DNA of 64,000 nucleotides from CAVVFX01 sp963747535 (GTDB lineage: Bacteria > Acidobacteriota > Terriglobia > Bryobacterales > Bryobacteraceae): NCBI GenBank assembly GCA_963747535.1, contig CAVVFX010000021.1, positions 124,001 to 188,000 on the forward strand. The letters are read 5' to 3'. A program made the position numbers and the translations under genes. Under the pieces are notes generated by a model. The model saw nothing but the letters and a program-made list of their open reading frames with translations, searched no databases and was not told the origin of the DNA. Below are positions 35,929 to 46,100 of the stretch, in pieces. Position 1 is the stretch's first letter. Every line of letters starts with the position of its first letter.

Positions 35929-38064
35929 TTACTTGACCGCTTTTAGCTTCTCACGCTGTTCGCGGAGAACAGCTTTGCGGCTGAGCTTGATTTTGTTGCC
36001 TTCCAGGCCGAGGACCTTGACCAGAATCTGGTCGCCTTCCTTTAGTTCGTCGCGGACCTCCTTGACGCGGTTTTCGGCGATTTCGCTGATGTGCAGCAAG
36101 CCGTCGGTGCCGGGGAAGATCTCGACGAAAGCTCCGAAATCGACCAGCCGAACCACTTTGCCAAGATATGTCTTGCCGACTTCCGCGGTCGCGGTGAGGT
36201 CGGCGATGATCTGCAGTGCCTTGTTGGCGGCCACCGAATCGTTGGAGGCGACGTGGATCGTGCCATCGTCTTCCACGTCGATCTTGACACCGGTCTGTTC
36301 GATGATCCCGCGGATCACCTTGCCGCCCGGTCCAATCACGTCGCGGATCTTATCCACCGGAATCTTGGTGGTGTAAATTCTAGGCGCGTACTCCGACATC
36401 TCGGCGCGAGCCTGCGGGAGTGCCTCGACCATCTTGTCGAGAATGAACAGACGCCCGCGGCGGGCCTGGTCGAGCGCTTCCTTCATGATGGCCGTGGTTA
36501 CATTGGGGACCTTGATGTCCATTTGCAACGCGGTGATACCCGACCTGGTGCCGGCAACCTTGAAGTCCATGTCACCGTAGTGATCTTCCGCGCCGGCGAT
36601 ATCGGTCAGGATGGCATACTCGTCCCCTTCCTTGACCAAGCCCATGGCGACTCCGCTCACGTGCTCGGCCAGCGGCACGCCGGCGTCCATTAACGCGAGG
36701 CTCGCACCGCAAACCGTGGCCATGGAACTGGAGCCGTTCGACTCCAGAATGTCGCTGACCACGCGCAGGGTGTACGGGAACTTGTCTTCCCCGGGGATCA
36801 TCGTGGAGAGAGCGCGTTCGGCAAGGGCGCCGTGGCCGATCTCACGCCGTCCGGGACCGCGCATGAAACCTGTCTCGCCCACGCTGAACGGGGGGAAATT
36901 GTAGTGCAGCATGAAGCGCTTGGTGGCGCCTTCACCGGGTTCGAGGAGTTCGATGCGCTGCTCATCATCTTTGGTGCCGAGCGTAATGGTGACGAGCGCC
37001 TGAGTTTCGCCGCGCGTAAAGACCGCGGAACCATGGACGCGGGGCAGAACGCCGGCTTCGATCGAGATCTGCCGGATCTGGTCGAAAGCACGGCCGTCGG
37101 GACGGCGGCGCGCCTGGAGCATTTCGTCGCGGAAGATCCGCTCCTTCAGAAGTTCGAAGAGGGTTCCGACCTTCTTGAGTTTCTCCGCCACGGCGGGATC
37201 GGTCGCCGGGGCTCCGGCCGCAACCGCTTCGATCACCTTGGCTTTCACCGCTTCGATTTTGCTGTGGCTCTCGAGCTTGGCGTACTTTTCGGTGTTCATC
37301 GCGTCGGTGAGTTCGACGCGCGCCATAGCGGAAATCTGGTCGTACAGGGCCTGGTCGATTTCGGGAGCTGTCGTGGTCCGCTTGGTTTTGCCGCACTGGA
37401 TCTGGATCAGCTTGACGACGGCAGCAATTTTCTTGCAGCATTCATGGCCGAATTCGATCGCGCCGAGGACCTCTTCCTCAGACACCTGCTGGGAGCCGGC
37501 TTCCACCATCACGATGCCTTCGGGCGTTCCGGCAACGACGATGTTGAGTTTCGATTCGCGAGCTTCAGAGTAGGTAGGATTGGCGATATATTTGCCGTTG
37601 ATCATGCCGACCCGGACGGCCGTGACCAAATGGTGGAACGGGATATCGGAAATCGCCAGCGAGGCGCCGGCGCCAACTATCGCGAGTACCGCGGGGTCGG
37701 TTTCGGGATCCGCCGAAAGGACCATGGCGATGATCTGGGTCTCGTTGAGAAAACCCTCCGGGAACAGCGGGCGGAGCGGGCGATCGATCAAACGGCTGGT
37801 AAGGATCTCTTTTTCTGACATCCGGCCTTCACGCTTGATGAAGCCACCGGGGATCTTACCGGCCGCGTAAGTGTATTCGCGGTAATCGACGGTTAGAGGA
37901 AAAAAGCCCTGTCCGGGCTTGGGGTTTTCGGCGGCGCAGGCCGTGACCAGCACGACTGAATCGCCAGAGCGGACGACTACGGAGCCGCCTGCCTGTTTCG
38001 CGAGGTGGCCGGTTTCGATCGAAATTACGCGGCCATCGAGATCAACTTCAAATGTCTGTTTCAT
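35929..38064 (-). CDS. pnp: Polyribonucleotide nucleotidyltransferase (PNPase)
   Basis: A phosphorolytic 3'-5' exoribonuclease, 711 residues, full length. Two RNase PH domains (about 5-225 and 310-540, the second including FPPFSVGETGFMRGPGRREIGHG) flank an all-helical linker. KH follows (RDVIGPGGKVIRGIIEQTG), then S1 (GKTYLGKVVRLVDFGAFVEI). The frame opens at TTG 38097, but ATG 38064 (MKQTFEVDLDGRVISIETG) matches the family. It follows rpsO on the same strand, the classic rpsO-pnp pair, with 175 bases between. Confidence 0.96.
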   Translation of the reverse strand: MKQTFEVDLDGRVISIETGHLAKQAGGSVVVRSGDSVVLVTACAAENPKPGQGFFPLTVDYREYTYAAGKIPGGFIKREGRMSEKEILTSRLIDRPLRPLFPEGFLNETQIIAMVLSADPETDPAVLAIVGAGASLAISDIPFHHLVTAVRVGMINGKYIANPTYSEARESKLNIVVAGTPEGIVMVEAGSQQVSEEEVLGAIEFGHECCKKIAAVVKLIQIQCGKTKRTTTAPEIDQALYDQISAMARVELTDAMNTEKYAKLESHSKIEAVKAKVIEAVAAGAPATDPAVAEKLKKVGTLFELLKERIFRDEMLQARRRPDGRAFDQIRQISIEAGVLPRVHGSAVFTRGETQALVTITLGTKDDEQRIELLEPGEGATKRFMLHYNFPPFSVGETGFMRGPGRREIGHGALAERALSTMIPGEDKFPYTLRVVSDILESNGSSSMATVCGASLALMDAGVPLAEHVSGVAMGLVKEGDEYAILTDIAGAEDHYGDMDFKVAGTRSGITALQMDIKVPNVTTAIMKEALDQARRGRLFILDKMVEALPQARAEMSEYAPRIYTTKIPVDKIRDVIGPGGKVIRGIIEQTGVKIDVEDDGTIHVASNDSVAANKALQIIADLTATAEVGKTYLGKVVRLVDFGAFVEIFPGTDGLLHISEIAENRVKEVRDELKEGDQILVKVLGLEGNKIKLSRKAVLREQREKLKAVK

Positions 38065-38239
38065 TTTTTCTGATGAGCGGGTTACATTCCCCGTCAAAAG
38101 TCCATTCCGCCGGGTAGACCGGCATTGTTTAAACGAGGGGAAGCGGACAGGAGGGACAAGCCGTCAGATAGCGGCGAGGATAATACGTTAAATAGGACGG
38201 CTAAACGACACGCCGCCCGGTAGAGTGAACCCAACTTTT

Positions 38240-38509
38240 TCAGTGACGGATGGCCAGCTTCTGAAGAACCGCCCGATAACGATCCGGGTTGACATTCTTC
38301 AAATAAGTCAGGAGCCGACGCCGTTTGGCCACGATGGTCAACAGCCCGCGCCGCGACGAGTGGTCCTTTTTGTGCGTCTTAAAATGCTCGTTAAGCTGCA
38401 ACAGCCTTCCGCTCAGGATGGCAATCTGCACTTCCGGCGAACCAGTATCGGACTTGTGTACCCGGTTATTGGCTAAAATCTGCTGCTTGTGTTCTGTCGC
38501 CAGTGCCAT
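38240..38509 (-). CDS. rpsO: 30S ribosomal protein S15
   Basis: 89 residues, exactly the normal length. Typical segments: NRVHKSDTGSPEVQIAILSGRLLQLNEH, HKKDHSSRRGLLTIVAKRRRLLTYL and a short RYRAVLQKLAIR end. It binds 16S rRNA in the small subunit's central domain. It stands upstream of pnp as in most bacteria; S15 often represses its own mRNA, but no specific leader structure was identified here. Confidence 0.97.
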   Translation of the reverse strand: MALATEHKQQILANNRVHKSDTGSPEVQIAILSGRLLQLNEHFKTHKKDHSSRRGLLTIVAKRRRLLTYLKNVNPDRYRAVLQKLAIRH

Positions 38510-39003
38510 CTAAAGGTTGCTACTCCTTGTCTTCTCTTCTTCTCGATTTGGTTACGAGGTTACTATAGCACATCGGAAAGGGAGGATGCTAAGGCCTTTG
38601 GCAGGGTGCACAAGTGCCGCGGCTCCCTGGTGGCTCTTCCAGTCTCACGCATGAGTTCGGGCCAAGCGGGCAAAAGGGGGGGCCGCGAGAGTGACGCAGT
38701 GCATTTAAGTTAGAACCCAGTGGTAAAAACATAAATATTGCGCTAGCATCAAGAAAGCTTTATCAAAATTCGGTGACCCGACTGGATTGTTCGCAGATGG
38801 TTTCCTCGGAGGAACTTCCTGGGCGGACCGGAACGAGGATGACGGGTGCGGGAGGGTGAGTCGATGCAATCTGGGCAAATGGCTCAACCGCGCCTTTTTA
38901 CTGGAGGAAGGCGAAGTGAAGGCGACACAAGGTTGCCCGGCTGAACCAACGCCGTTATCAGCGGGGATTAAAAATAAATTGGGCCGGCGAAGGGACATTT
39001 CTC
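38510..39003. other. Long upstream region of the NRPS-like gene
   Basis: 494 bases without a convincing gene, between divergent rpsO and the NRPS-like gene. An AT-rich patch holds a possible plus-strand promoter: TTGCGC (38738-38743), 17 bases, TATCAA (38761-38766), each 4 of 6 to consensus. This would leave a leader of about 230 bases before the ATG at 39004. A 77-codon frame at 38787-39020 shows no domain pattern and is not called. Confidence 0.4.
38738..38766 (+). promoter_or_regulatory. Possible sigma-70-type promoter of the NRPS-like gene
   Basis: TTGCGC, a 17-base spacer and TATCAA, within the only AT-rich part of the interval. Consensus match is modest. Confidence 0.3.
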
Positions 39004-41640
39004 ATGAGCCCCTTTGCTAGCGCCGATTCGGGGCTGGAACTGTTTCGTAACCAGGCTCGAACACCTCAACAGCACTGGTGTGTGCATGACCTGATTGCGA
39101 TTCAGGCAGAAACCACGCCTGACGCTATTGCCCTGGTGGCGGGCAACGAGAGGTTAACTTACGCGCAACTCAACGCGCGCGCGAACCAGTTGGCTCATTT
39201 TCTTCGCGCCAGAGGAGTTGGACCGGAAATACTCGCCGGTCTCTATGTGAAGAGATCGGTGGAGATGGTGGTGGCGATGCTGGGGATCCTGAAAGCCGGG
39301 GGAGCGTACCTTCCCCTGGACCCGAATGATCCCGTCGAGCGCCGTTCGTTCGAGGTGCGGGACTCCGGAACGAAGGTCCTGGTCACAACCGATGATTTTG
39401 CGAAGACCCTATGTGCCGATTGCAGAACAGTCGTTCGTCTGGATTGCGATTGGCCCGAGATCGCCCGAGAAAGTCAGACCAATCCTGAGCCAGCTGGCAG
39501 CCTGGCGAATCCAGCTTATGTGATCTACACATCCGGTTCGACCGGCAGGCCGAAGGGCGTGATGATTACGCACTCCGGGCTGGTGAATTACCTTTCCTGG
39601 GCGGCAAGGGCTTATGGGAAGGAGGCGCGGCGTTCGGCACTGGTCCACTCCTCCATCTCTTTCGATTTGACGATCACGGGACTCTACACTCCGTTGCTGG
39701 TCGGAGGACAGGTCGAGCTGTTGCCCGACAATGCGGACGTAGAGGCGCTCGTCGGGGCGCTGCGGCAACCGCAAACGCGCGGCATAGTTAAGATCACGCC
39801 CGCGCACCTGGAGTTGCTGAGCCACCAATTGCGCCCCTCGGAAGCGGCAGGCAAGGTCGAGCTATTCGTCATTGGCGGCGAAAACCTGAGGAGCGAGAGC
39901 CTACGCTTCTGGCGGGAGTTTTCTCCAACAACACGTCTGATCAATGAGTACGGGCCGACTGAAACAGTGGTGGGGTGCTGCGCGTATGAAGTGCAAGCCG
40001 GCGATCCATTCACCGGGTCGGTGCCCATCGGCAAAGCCATCGACAAGACTCAGCTATACATTTTGGACCAGCAACTAATGCCTGTCGCCAAGGGCGCGGC
40101 GGGTGAGTTGTACATTGGCGGGGCAGGCGTTGCGCGGAGCTATCTAAACCGGCCCGAACTGACGCGGGAACATTTCCTGGCGGATCCATTTTCGAACGAA
40201 CCTGAAGCGTGCATGTACAGGACCGGGGACATGGCCCGTTGGCGGGAAGATGGGAATCTCGAATACGGAGGGCGTGTCGACGATCAAGTGAAAATCCGAG
40301 GTTACCGCGTCGAACTCGGGGAGGTCGAAGCTGTAGTGGCCGAGCATCCCGGAGTGCGCCAGTGTGTAACCGTGGTGCAGGAGCGTGTACCGGGGAACAA
40401 GCAACTGGCGGGTTATTTGATTCCGCGGGACGGGCAGGCGGTTACGGCGAACGAATTGCGGGAATTTGTGAGGCGGAGACTTCCTGAATACATGGTGCCG
40501 GCACAATTCGTGTTTCTCAACACCTTTCCATTAACTCCGAATGGCAAAGTGGATCGCAGGGCCTTGCCGGATCTGGAGAGAACGTTGCCACCGCGGGAAT
40601 TCGTCCCACCGCGAAACGCGAGCGAATCGAGGCTGTCGACAATCTGGACAGAAATTCTGGGTGTCAAGCCGGTCAGCGTGACGGACAATTTTTTTGATCT
40701 AGGCGGGAATTCTTTATCGGTGGCCAACCTGGTGATTAGAATTGAACAGTTATTCGGGAAGCAGCTTTCCATGGCGACGCTGTTCCAAGCTCCCACAATT
40801 CAACAATTGGCCGTCATTCTCGAAGGCCAGGTTCTTTCTACGCCTCGGGTGATACCGGTTCAGCCTGCGGGATCCCTGCCCCCGTTTTTCTGTATCGGGG
40901 CTGGCCCACTATTCCGGCCTCTAGCCTTGCGGCTGGGGACCGATCGTCCGTTTCTGAGCTTGATTCCGTTACTCCAAACGGAACTGGCGCAATTATCTGT
41001 GCCCTATCAACTTGAACAAATCGCCGTCCATTTGGTCAACTCCATTCTCGATTATCAAAAAGAGGGTCCATATTACCTCGGAGGCTGGAGCGCCTCGGGA
41101 TTAGTGGCATATGAGATTGCACGGCAACTAAGAGAGAAGGGCCATGACGTGGCTTTGCTGGTCATGTTCGATACTGCGAATCCGGCATTTCAGCAGCGCG
41201 TCCTGAAAGAATTCCGGCTGGGCTCATGGGCCAGGAAGATGAAATTCTTTGGTACGGAACTGTTGGGGTTAAGGCTGAAAAACGCGCCGGCTTATGTTTC
41301 CGAAAAGGTGAAGGAGCTCCGCCGAAAACTTCGCGTAGCCGCCTGGGGAATCCGGTATGAGATCCAAGTGCTGCTGGAGGGCGGCCGCCTGGATAACCCT
41401 GAACAGATTATCGACCTTGCGGTGAGGTCTTATCGTCCTCATCCCTACTTAGGGCGGCTGGTTTTTTTCAAAGCCGCTGAAGGGGCGCCTGGCGATGCCT
41501 GGGACTTAAGTCGCGGCTGGCCCGACCTGGTTGACGGCGAGTTGGAGGTTTATGAAGTCCCGGGTGATCACCGGTCCATGTTCAGGGAACCTCATGTCGA
41601 AACTCTGGCAGACAACATGATGAAATGCTTTCGCAGCTGA
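39004..41640 (+). CDS. NRPS-like protein: adenylation - peptidyl carrier - thioesterase, predicted Asn (or Asp) activating
   Basis: 878 residues, no condensation domain. The adenylation domain (about 28-520) has YTSGSTGRPKGVMITH, YGPTET (316-321), YRTGD and the A10 lysine K515 (PNGKVDR). Reading the ten specificity positions by alignment gives D221, L222, T225, K263, V289, G291, E315, V323, G324, K515: DLTKVGEVGK, one residue from the asparagine code I recall (DLTKLGEVGK). The carrier domain has S570 (DLGGNSL). The type I thioesterase has S696 in GWSASG (the elbow usually reads GxSxG), D723 and H856 (GDHRSMF). The ribosome site AAGGG is upstream of the ATG. The released product is unknown. 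Confidence 0.92.
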   Translation: MSPFASADSGLELFRNQARTPQQHWCVHDLIAIQAETTPDAIALVAGNERLTYAQLNARANQLAHFLRARGVGPEILAGLYVKRSVEMVVAMLGILKAGGAYLPLDPNDPVERRSFEVRDSGTKVLVTTDDFAKTLCADCRTVVRLDCDWPEIARESQTNPEPAGSLANPAYVIYTSGSTGRPKGVMITHSGLVNYLSWAARAYGKEARRSALVHSSISFDLTITGLYTPLLVGGQVELLPDNADVEALVGALRQPQTRGIVKITPAHLELLSHQLRPSEAAGKVELFVIGGENLRSESLRFWREFSPTTRLINEYGPTETVVGCCAYEVQAGDPFTGSVPIGKAIDKTQLYILDQQLMPVAKGAAGELYIGGAGVARSYLNRPELTREHFLADPFSNEPEACMYRTGDMARWREDGNLEYGGRVDDQVKIRGYRVELGEVEAVVAEHPGVRQCVTVVQERVPGNKQLAGYLIPRDGQAVTANELREFVRRRLPEYMVPAQFVFLNTFPLTPNGKVDRRALPDLERTLPPREFVPPRNASESRLSTIWTEILGVKPVSVTDNFFDLGGNSLSVANLVIRIEQLFGKQLSMATLFQAPTIQQLAVILEGQVLSTPRVIPVQPAGSLPPFFCIGAGPLFRPLALRLGTDRPFLSLIPLLQTELAQLSVPYQLEQIAVHLVNSILDYQKEGPYYLGGWSASGLVAYEIARQLREKGHDVALLVMFDTANPAFQQRVLKEFRLGSWARKMKFFGTELLGLRLKNAPAYVSEKVKELRRKLRVAAWGIRYEIQVLLEGGRLDNPEQIIDLAVRSYRPHPYLGRLVFFKAAEGAPGDAWDLSRGWPDLVDGELEVYEVPGDHRSMFREPHVETLADNMMKCFRS

Positions 41641-41700
41641 GGACCATAACAAGAAGAGGTTGGTTGAGGCCGCATATAGGTACCTGGAGGAGAGCAGGTC

Positions 41701-41730
41701 ATGAAAGTGGACTGCGACAATACGAACTGA
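41701..41730 (+). CDS. Possible mini-ORF (9 codons) after the NRPS-like gene
   Basis: ATG 41701 to TGA 41728-41730 encodes MKVDCDNTN. It is preceded by GGAGG at 41686-41690, a better ribosome site than most genes in the window have. It may be chance or the remnant of a longer gene. Two similar purine-rich segments (AAGAGGTTGGTTGAGG near 41654 and AAGAGGTTGTTGAGG near 41784) flank it. Confidence 0.15.
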   Translation: MKVDCDNTN

Positions 41731-41837
41731 ATCATCATCGCGGTAACGCAGGGAGAACTGGGCTCCGGCTGGAGTCGAGAAAAAGAGGTTGTTGAGGTTA
41801 TGGTAATCGATCACGTGGAAAGGCCGTCGGAAGACTG

Positions 41838-42800
41838 ATGGATGAGAAGCTGACACGGCGCGGGTTTCTGGCAGTTGCCGCCGCGGCTGCGGCCGACGTC
41901 GCGTTCGCCCGAGCTTCGCAAGTCAGCACGCCGGTGAACTTCGCGATACCTGCGCACGCCTGCGATTGTCATACGCATATCTTCGGCGATCCGGCCAGGT
42001 TTCCACTGTTTGCGGGACGCACCTACACGCCTGAGACGGCGCTGCCGGAGGAGATGTCGAAACTACATGCCGCGCTGCATATGCAACGGGTAGTGATCGT
42101 GACTCCCAGTGTCTATGGCACCGATAATTCCGCAACGTTCTACGGAATGAAAGCGCGAGGCGCCAATGCGCGCGGAGTGGCTGTGATCGACGAGAAAACG
42201 CCTGCCAGTGAACTGGATCGGTTGCGAAGGGGCGGCTTTCGCGGTATCCGTCTTAATCTGGCAACCGGCGGCCAGGCCGATCCAGCTACCGGGAGGCGGC
42301 GATTTCAGGCGGCCATCGCGCAGGTGAAGGGGCTGAACTGGCACATCCAGATGTTTGCCAGTCTTGCGGTGATTGCCGGGGTTCGCGATCTGGTTCTCGC
42401 ATCGGATGTGCCTGTTGTGTTCGACCATTTCGGCGGTACCAATGCGGCGTTGGGGATGGATCAGACGGGATTCGGCGATCTCGTGGATCTGTTGCGATCA
42501 GGCAAAGCGTATGTGAAGATTTCCGGCGCTTACCGGGCATCGACTCACGGCCCGGACTATGCGGACGTGGCGCCCTACGCTAAGGCGCTGATCGGGGCGA
42601 ACGCGGACCGGGTGCTGTGGGGCTCCGACTGGCCGCATCCGAATACCGCGATAGCGACTGACCGCAAGGCGACAGACATCGCACCTCTGTTGCAGATCGA
42701 CGATGGCCGATTGCTGAATCAACTTCCGGTTTGGGCACCGGACGCGGCGGTGCGGAAGAAGATCCTTGTGGATAATCCTGCGCGGCTGTACGGATTCTGA
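41838..42800 (+). CDS. Tat-exported amidohydrolase, 2-pyrone-4,6-dicarboxylate lactonase (LigI)-like
   Basis: 320 residues. A Tat signal (LTRRGFLAVAAAAAADVAFA, 5-24) is followed by a metal-dependent amidohydrolase TIM barrel of the COG3618/LigI group: HxH in CDCHTHIF near 43-50, H in FDHFGG, and the terminal catalytic D in LWGSDWPHP. LigI hydrolyses a pyrone lactone in lignin-derived protocatechuate breakdown; export suggests a different lactone or amide substrate here. GGAAG precedes the ATG by 5 bases. No other aromatic-degradation gene is nearby. Confidence 0.88.
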   Translation: MDEKLTRRGFLAVAAAAAADVAFARASQVSTPVNFAIPAHACDCHTHIFGDPARFPLFAGRTYTPETALPEEMSKLHAALHMQRVVIVTPSVYGTDNSATFYGMKARGANARGVAVIDEKTPASELDRLRRGGFRGIRLNLATGGQADPATGRRRFQAAIAQVKGLNWHIQMFASLAVIAGVRDLVLASDVPVVFDHFGGTNAALGMDQTGFGDLVDLLRSGKAYVKISGAYRASTHGPDYADVAPYAKALIGANADRVLWGSDWPHPNTAIATDRKATDIAPLLQIDDGRLLNQLPVWAPDAAVRKKILVDNPARLYGF

Positions 42801-42801
42801 T

Positions 42802-42891
42802 TCAGGTTGTTGCGAAGATACGCTCGACGTACTCGCGGCTGCGTTTCAGGTCCTCGACTAACGGAAGGTGACAAAGATCCCGATCTCCTCT
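42802..42891 (-). pseudogene. Possible 3' remnant of a lost minus-strand gene
   Basis: The minus frame ending at TGA 42804-42802 reads LCHLPLVEDLKRSREYVERIFATT, a helical, codon-plausible C-terminus of the kind seen in sugar-phosphate isomerase/epimerase-like proteins. It is closed upstream by a stop after about 30 codons (TGA near 42894). It looks like the tail of a deleted gene, but the evidence is short and compositional. Confidence 0.3.
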
Positions 42892-43135
42892 TCATTCTAT
42901 TACCTGGTGAGGAGCATTGCGCCTCATCTTTGGCCCGTTGAATCGACAATCCAGTCAGATGCTTCGGAGTTAGTGTGGGAGCCGGTCCGGTCACTTTGCG
43001 AGATTGCGCATCAGGTCAACTGAGGTCCGGGTGGGGTGGGGGGCTCACCCAAAAAAGCCTACTTCGCGGGTGTAAACTAGACTCTGGGCGTTAGCCCAAT
43101 TCGCAATTGTCCGGCAATGCCGCGTAGGAGGCCAT
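42805..43135. other. Upstream region of the TonB-dependent receptor gene
   Basis: Apart from the remnant above, I see no gene in these 330 bases. A G-rich run (GGGTGGGGTGGGGGG near 43030-43045) precedes the receptor start. Promoter elements are not clear. Confidence 0.4.
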
Positions 43136-46100
43136 GTGGAAACTCCGGTTAATCAGCTTTCGATTAACATCGCGAAGAAGAACTCCCTCTCCGCAAGACT
43201 CACCTGGGCGCTTTGCATCGCGTTCATCCTGCCGGCCCTCCATATACCGGCGCGCGCACAATCGACCTTTGGTTCTATTACGGGGTCGGTAACCGACCCG
43301 AGCGGCGGAGCCGTGCCCGGCGCGAAAGTTACCATAATCAATCCGGTGACGGGCAGCCAGCAACAGGTCACGACCGATGCGGCGGGCGCATTTAACGCTG
43401 CGGATATTCAACCCGGCACGTATGACGTGGTGGTGGATGCGAAGGGATTCACCACACAGAGAAGAACGGGCATCGTGGTCTACGCACACAATGTGGTGAA
43501 CGTTGATACCCGTCTTGCCGTCGGTGATACCAAGACGTCGGTGGAGGTGACCGAGGCGGCGCCGGTGATCGACACCTCGACGCAGACGCTGAGCTACACG
43601 CAAACCTCCGCTCAACTGTCGCAGGCGCCCACCAACGCAACCCTGCAGGACACCAACCAATACTTCGCGCTCTACTCGCCAGGCGTGGGAATCAACAGCG
43701 GAGGAGGCATTCACGCCTTCGGCCTGCGCACGGTCGACACGCGGATTGCAAACGACGGGATCATCGAGATGGCGGACGCGGACGGAGTTGGCGGCGGACC
43801 GATCGGGCCCGCGCCGGGCAGCGTCGCCGAGGTCACGACGGTGACAAACGGCGCAAACGCCGAGTACCAGGAGCCGGCCAACGTGATTATCGTGACGAAG
43901 TCCGGCGGCAACACCTTTCATGGCCTCGCGGCTTTCAGCTGGAACGGCAGCGACCTCAACGCGCGGAATTTCTTTTCCTCGTCAGTTCCCTTTGCCAACT
44001 TTGACGACTATAACGCGAACGTCGGCGGCCCGATCAAAAAGAATAAGCTTTTCTTCTTTGCCAACTATGAAGGCTTGCGCAGCCGGGGGCAGAGCGTGCT
44101 GAATGCCAACGTCCCCCTGGCGGCCTGGCGCACCGGCAATTTCAGCGGCCAGACTGCCGCGGTGGTGAATCCATTTAACAAAACGCCGTTCCCCGGAAAT
44201 CAGATCCCCTCGAGCCTCATCAGTCCGGTGGCAATCGCCACCCAGAATCTATTTTACCCGGTGCCGAATTTCGGTCCGTCAACGCTGCAATCGGGCAACT
44301 GGCGGGCACTTCTGCCGAGCACCAGCAGCAGCGATACCGGCGACGGGCGGATCGATTACAACATCAGCGATCGGGACCGCGTGTTTGGGCGCATGACCTA
44401 TCACGCCAACAACTCCGACAGCGTCAACGGAGGAAGTCTTCCGGCGGCGATCTACCTGGTCAACCGCCCGACGACCAGCGCTTTCATATCCTATACGCAC
44501 GTTTTCAGCACGTCACTGGTGAACGAGTTTCGCACCGGCGTTTCCCGTAACAACGAAGTCGAGGGCCCGGCGCTGATCGCCAGTCAGGTGATCGGCCAGA
44601 TCGGGTTGCAAGGCGTGAATCCTCCGGCAGGACTACCCGGTCAGCCCGTCTTCAATGTCACGGGGCTCAGCAACACCGACGCTCATTCCGGCTATACTCA
44701 CAACCTCGATACTAACTTCCAGTGGGTCGATAACGTGAGCTGGACAAAAGGATCGCATTTCCTGAAGTTCGGCCTCGACGCTATCCGGGACCAGCTCAGC
44801 GGCTATTCCAATAGCAATAACGTGAACGGCACCCTAAACTTTACCGGAACTTACTCCGGTTCGGCGTATGCCGACTTCTTGATTGGTATCCCGCAGACCA
44901 CCAGCGTGAATATTCTTCCTCCATTTCCTTACCTTAGGGCGACGGATCTTGCGTTCTATGCTCAGGACCAGTACAAAGTAAGCAAACGGCTGACTCTGAA
45001 CTACGGCCTTCGCTACGAGCTCGATAATCCCTACCATGACAAGAACGGGTCAATTTACTCGTTCGATCCCACCAACCTGTCGATCGTGGTTCCGCAAAAT
45101 GGATTGAATCACATCAGTCCGGATTTCCCGAAGACGATTCCGGTCATCGGCGCACAGCAGGCGGGCTACCCCGCCGACACCCTGCTGGAGCTCCGTAAGA
45201 AGAATTTTTATCCGCGCCTCGGCGTGGCTTATCAGCTTACCTCCGACGGCAAGACGGTGCTCCGGTCCGGATACGGGCTTTACAGCTCCACGATCTACCC
45301 ACTCGTTATCCAAAAAGGCGGGCCGTTCGCCGGAAGCGAGACGTTTACTAACTCGATTACCAACGGCGTCGCGGCGCTCTCGTTTCCGAATCCATTTACG
45401 ACAGGAGGAGCGCCGGGGTCGTTCCAGACGGTCACGGCCGCAAATCCGAACCTGAGAGTCCCCTATACACAGCAGTGGAACTTTACCCTCGAGCGGCAAA
45501 TCGGACAGTTCGGCGTTTCGATCGGTTACCTCGGCAGCCACGGCACGAATCTTCCCTATGAGCGAAACCTCAACCAGCCCGAGCCCAGTACGATCAAGTT
45601 CACTTCCAGCCGGTATCTGCTCAGCCCGGCTTTCAGCTCGATCACCTGGATTGAAAATGGCGCCAACGAAGAATACAACGGCCTGCAGCTCGCTGTGACC
45701 AAGACCGTAGGAAAAAATCTGACCCTTAACGCCGGATATAACTGGGCGCGGGATCTCACGCCCATCAATGATGTGGCGGCGGTGATCCCGAACCAGTTCT
45801 GCCTGTCCTGCGAGCGGGGCAATAACACCTATACTCCGACCCAACACTTCGTGGGTATGGTGGTTTACGCGCTGCCGGTCGGCAAGGAACAGCATTATCT
45901 GTCCAATCTCAACCGCGGATGGAACGAGGTGATCGGAGGCTGGAGGTTATCGGCGATCGAGACGGCGCAATCAGGCATTTGGTTCACGCCTTCGTTCACA
46001 GGTTTCGATACGTCGAACACCAACACCATTGGCGGACGCCCCAGCGTAGTCCCGGGCATGCCATTGTACCCGTCGAACCAGAGCATCACCCAATGGTTCA

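Noticed and set aside
36832..37818. 328-codon plus-strand open frame
   Set aside because: Antisense to pnp; its composition (Gly, Asp, Arg-rich with no motifs) is that of a shadow frame.
38787..39020. 77-codon frame before the NRPS-like gene
   Set aside because: No motif, TTG start without a ribosome site, and it runs into the NRPS-like gene's start.
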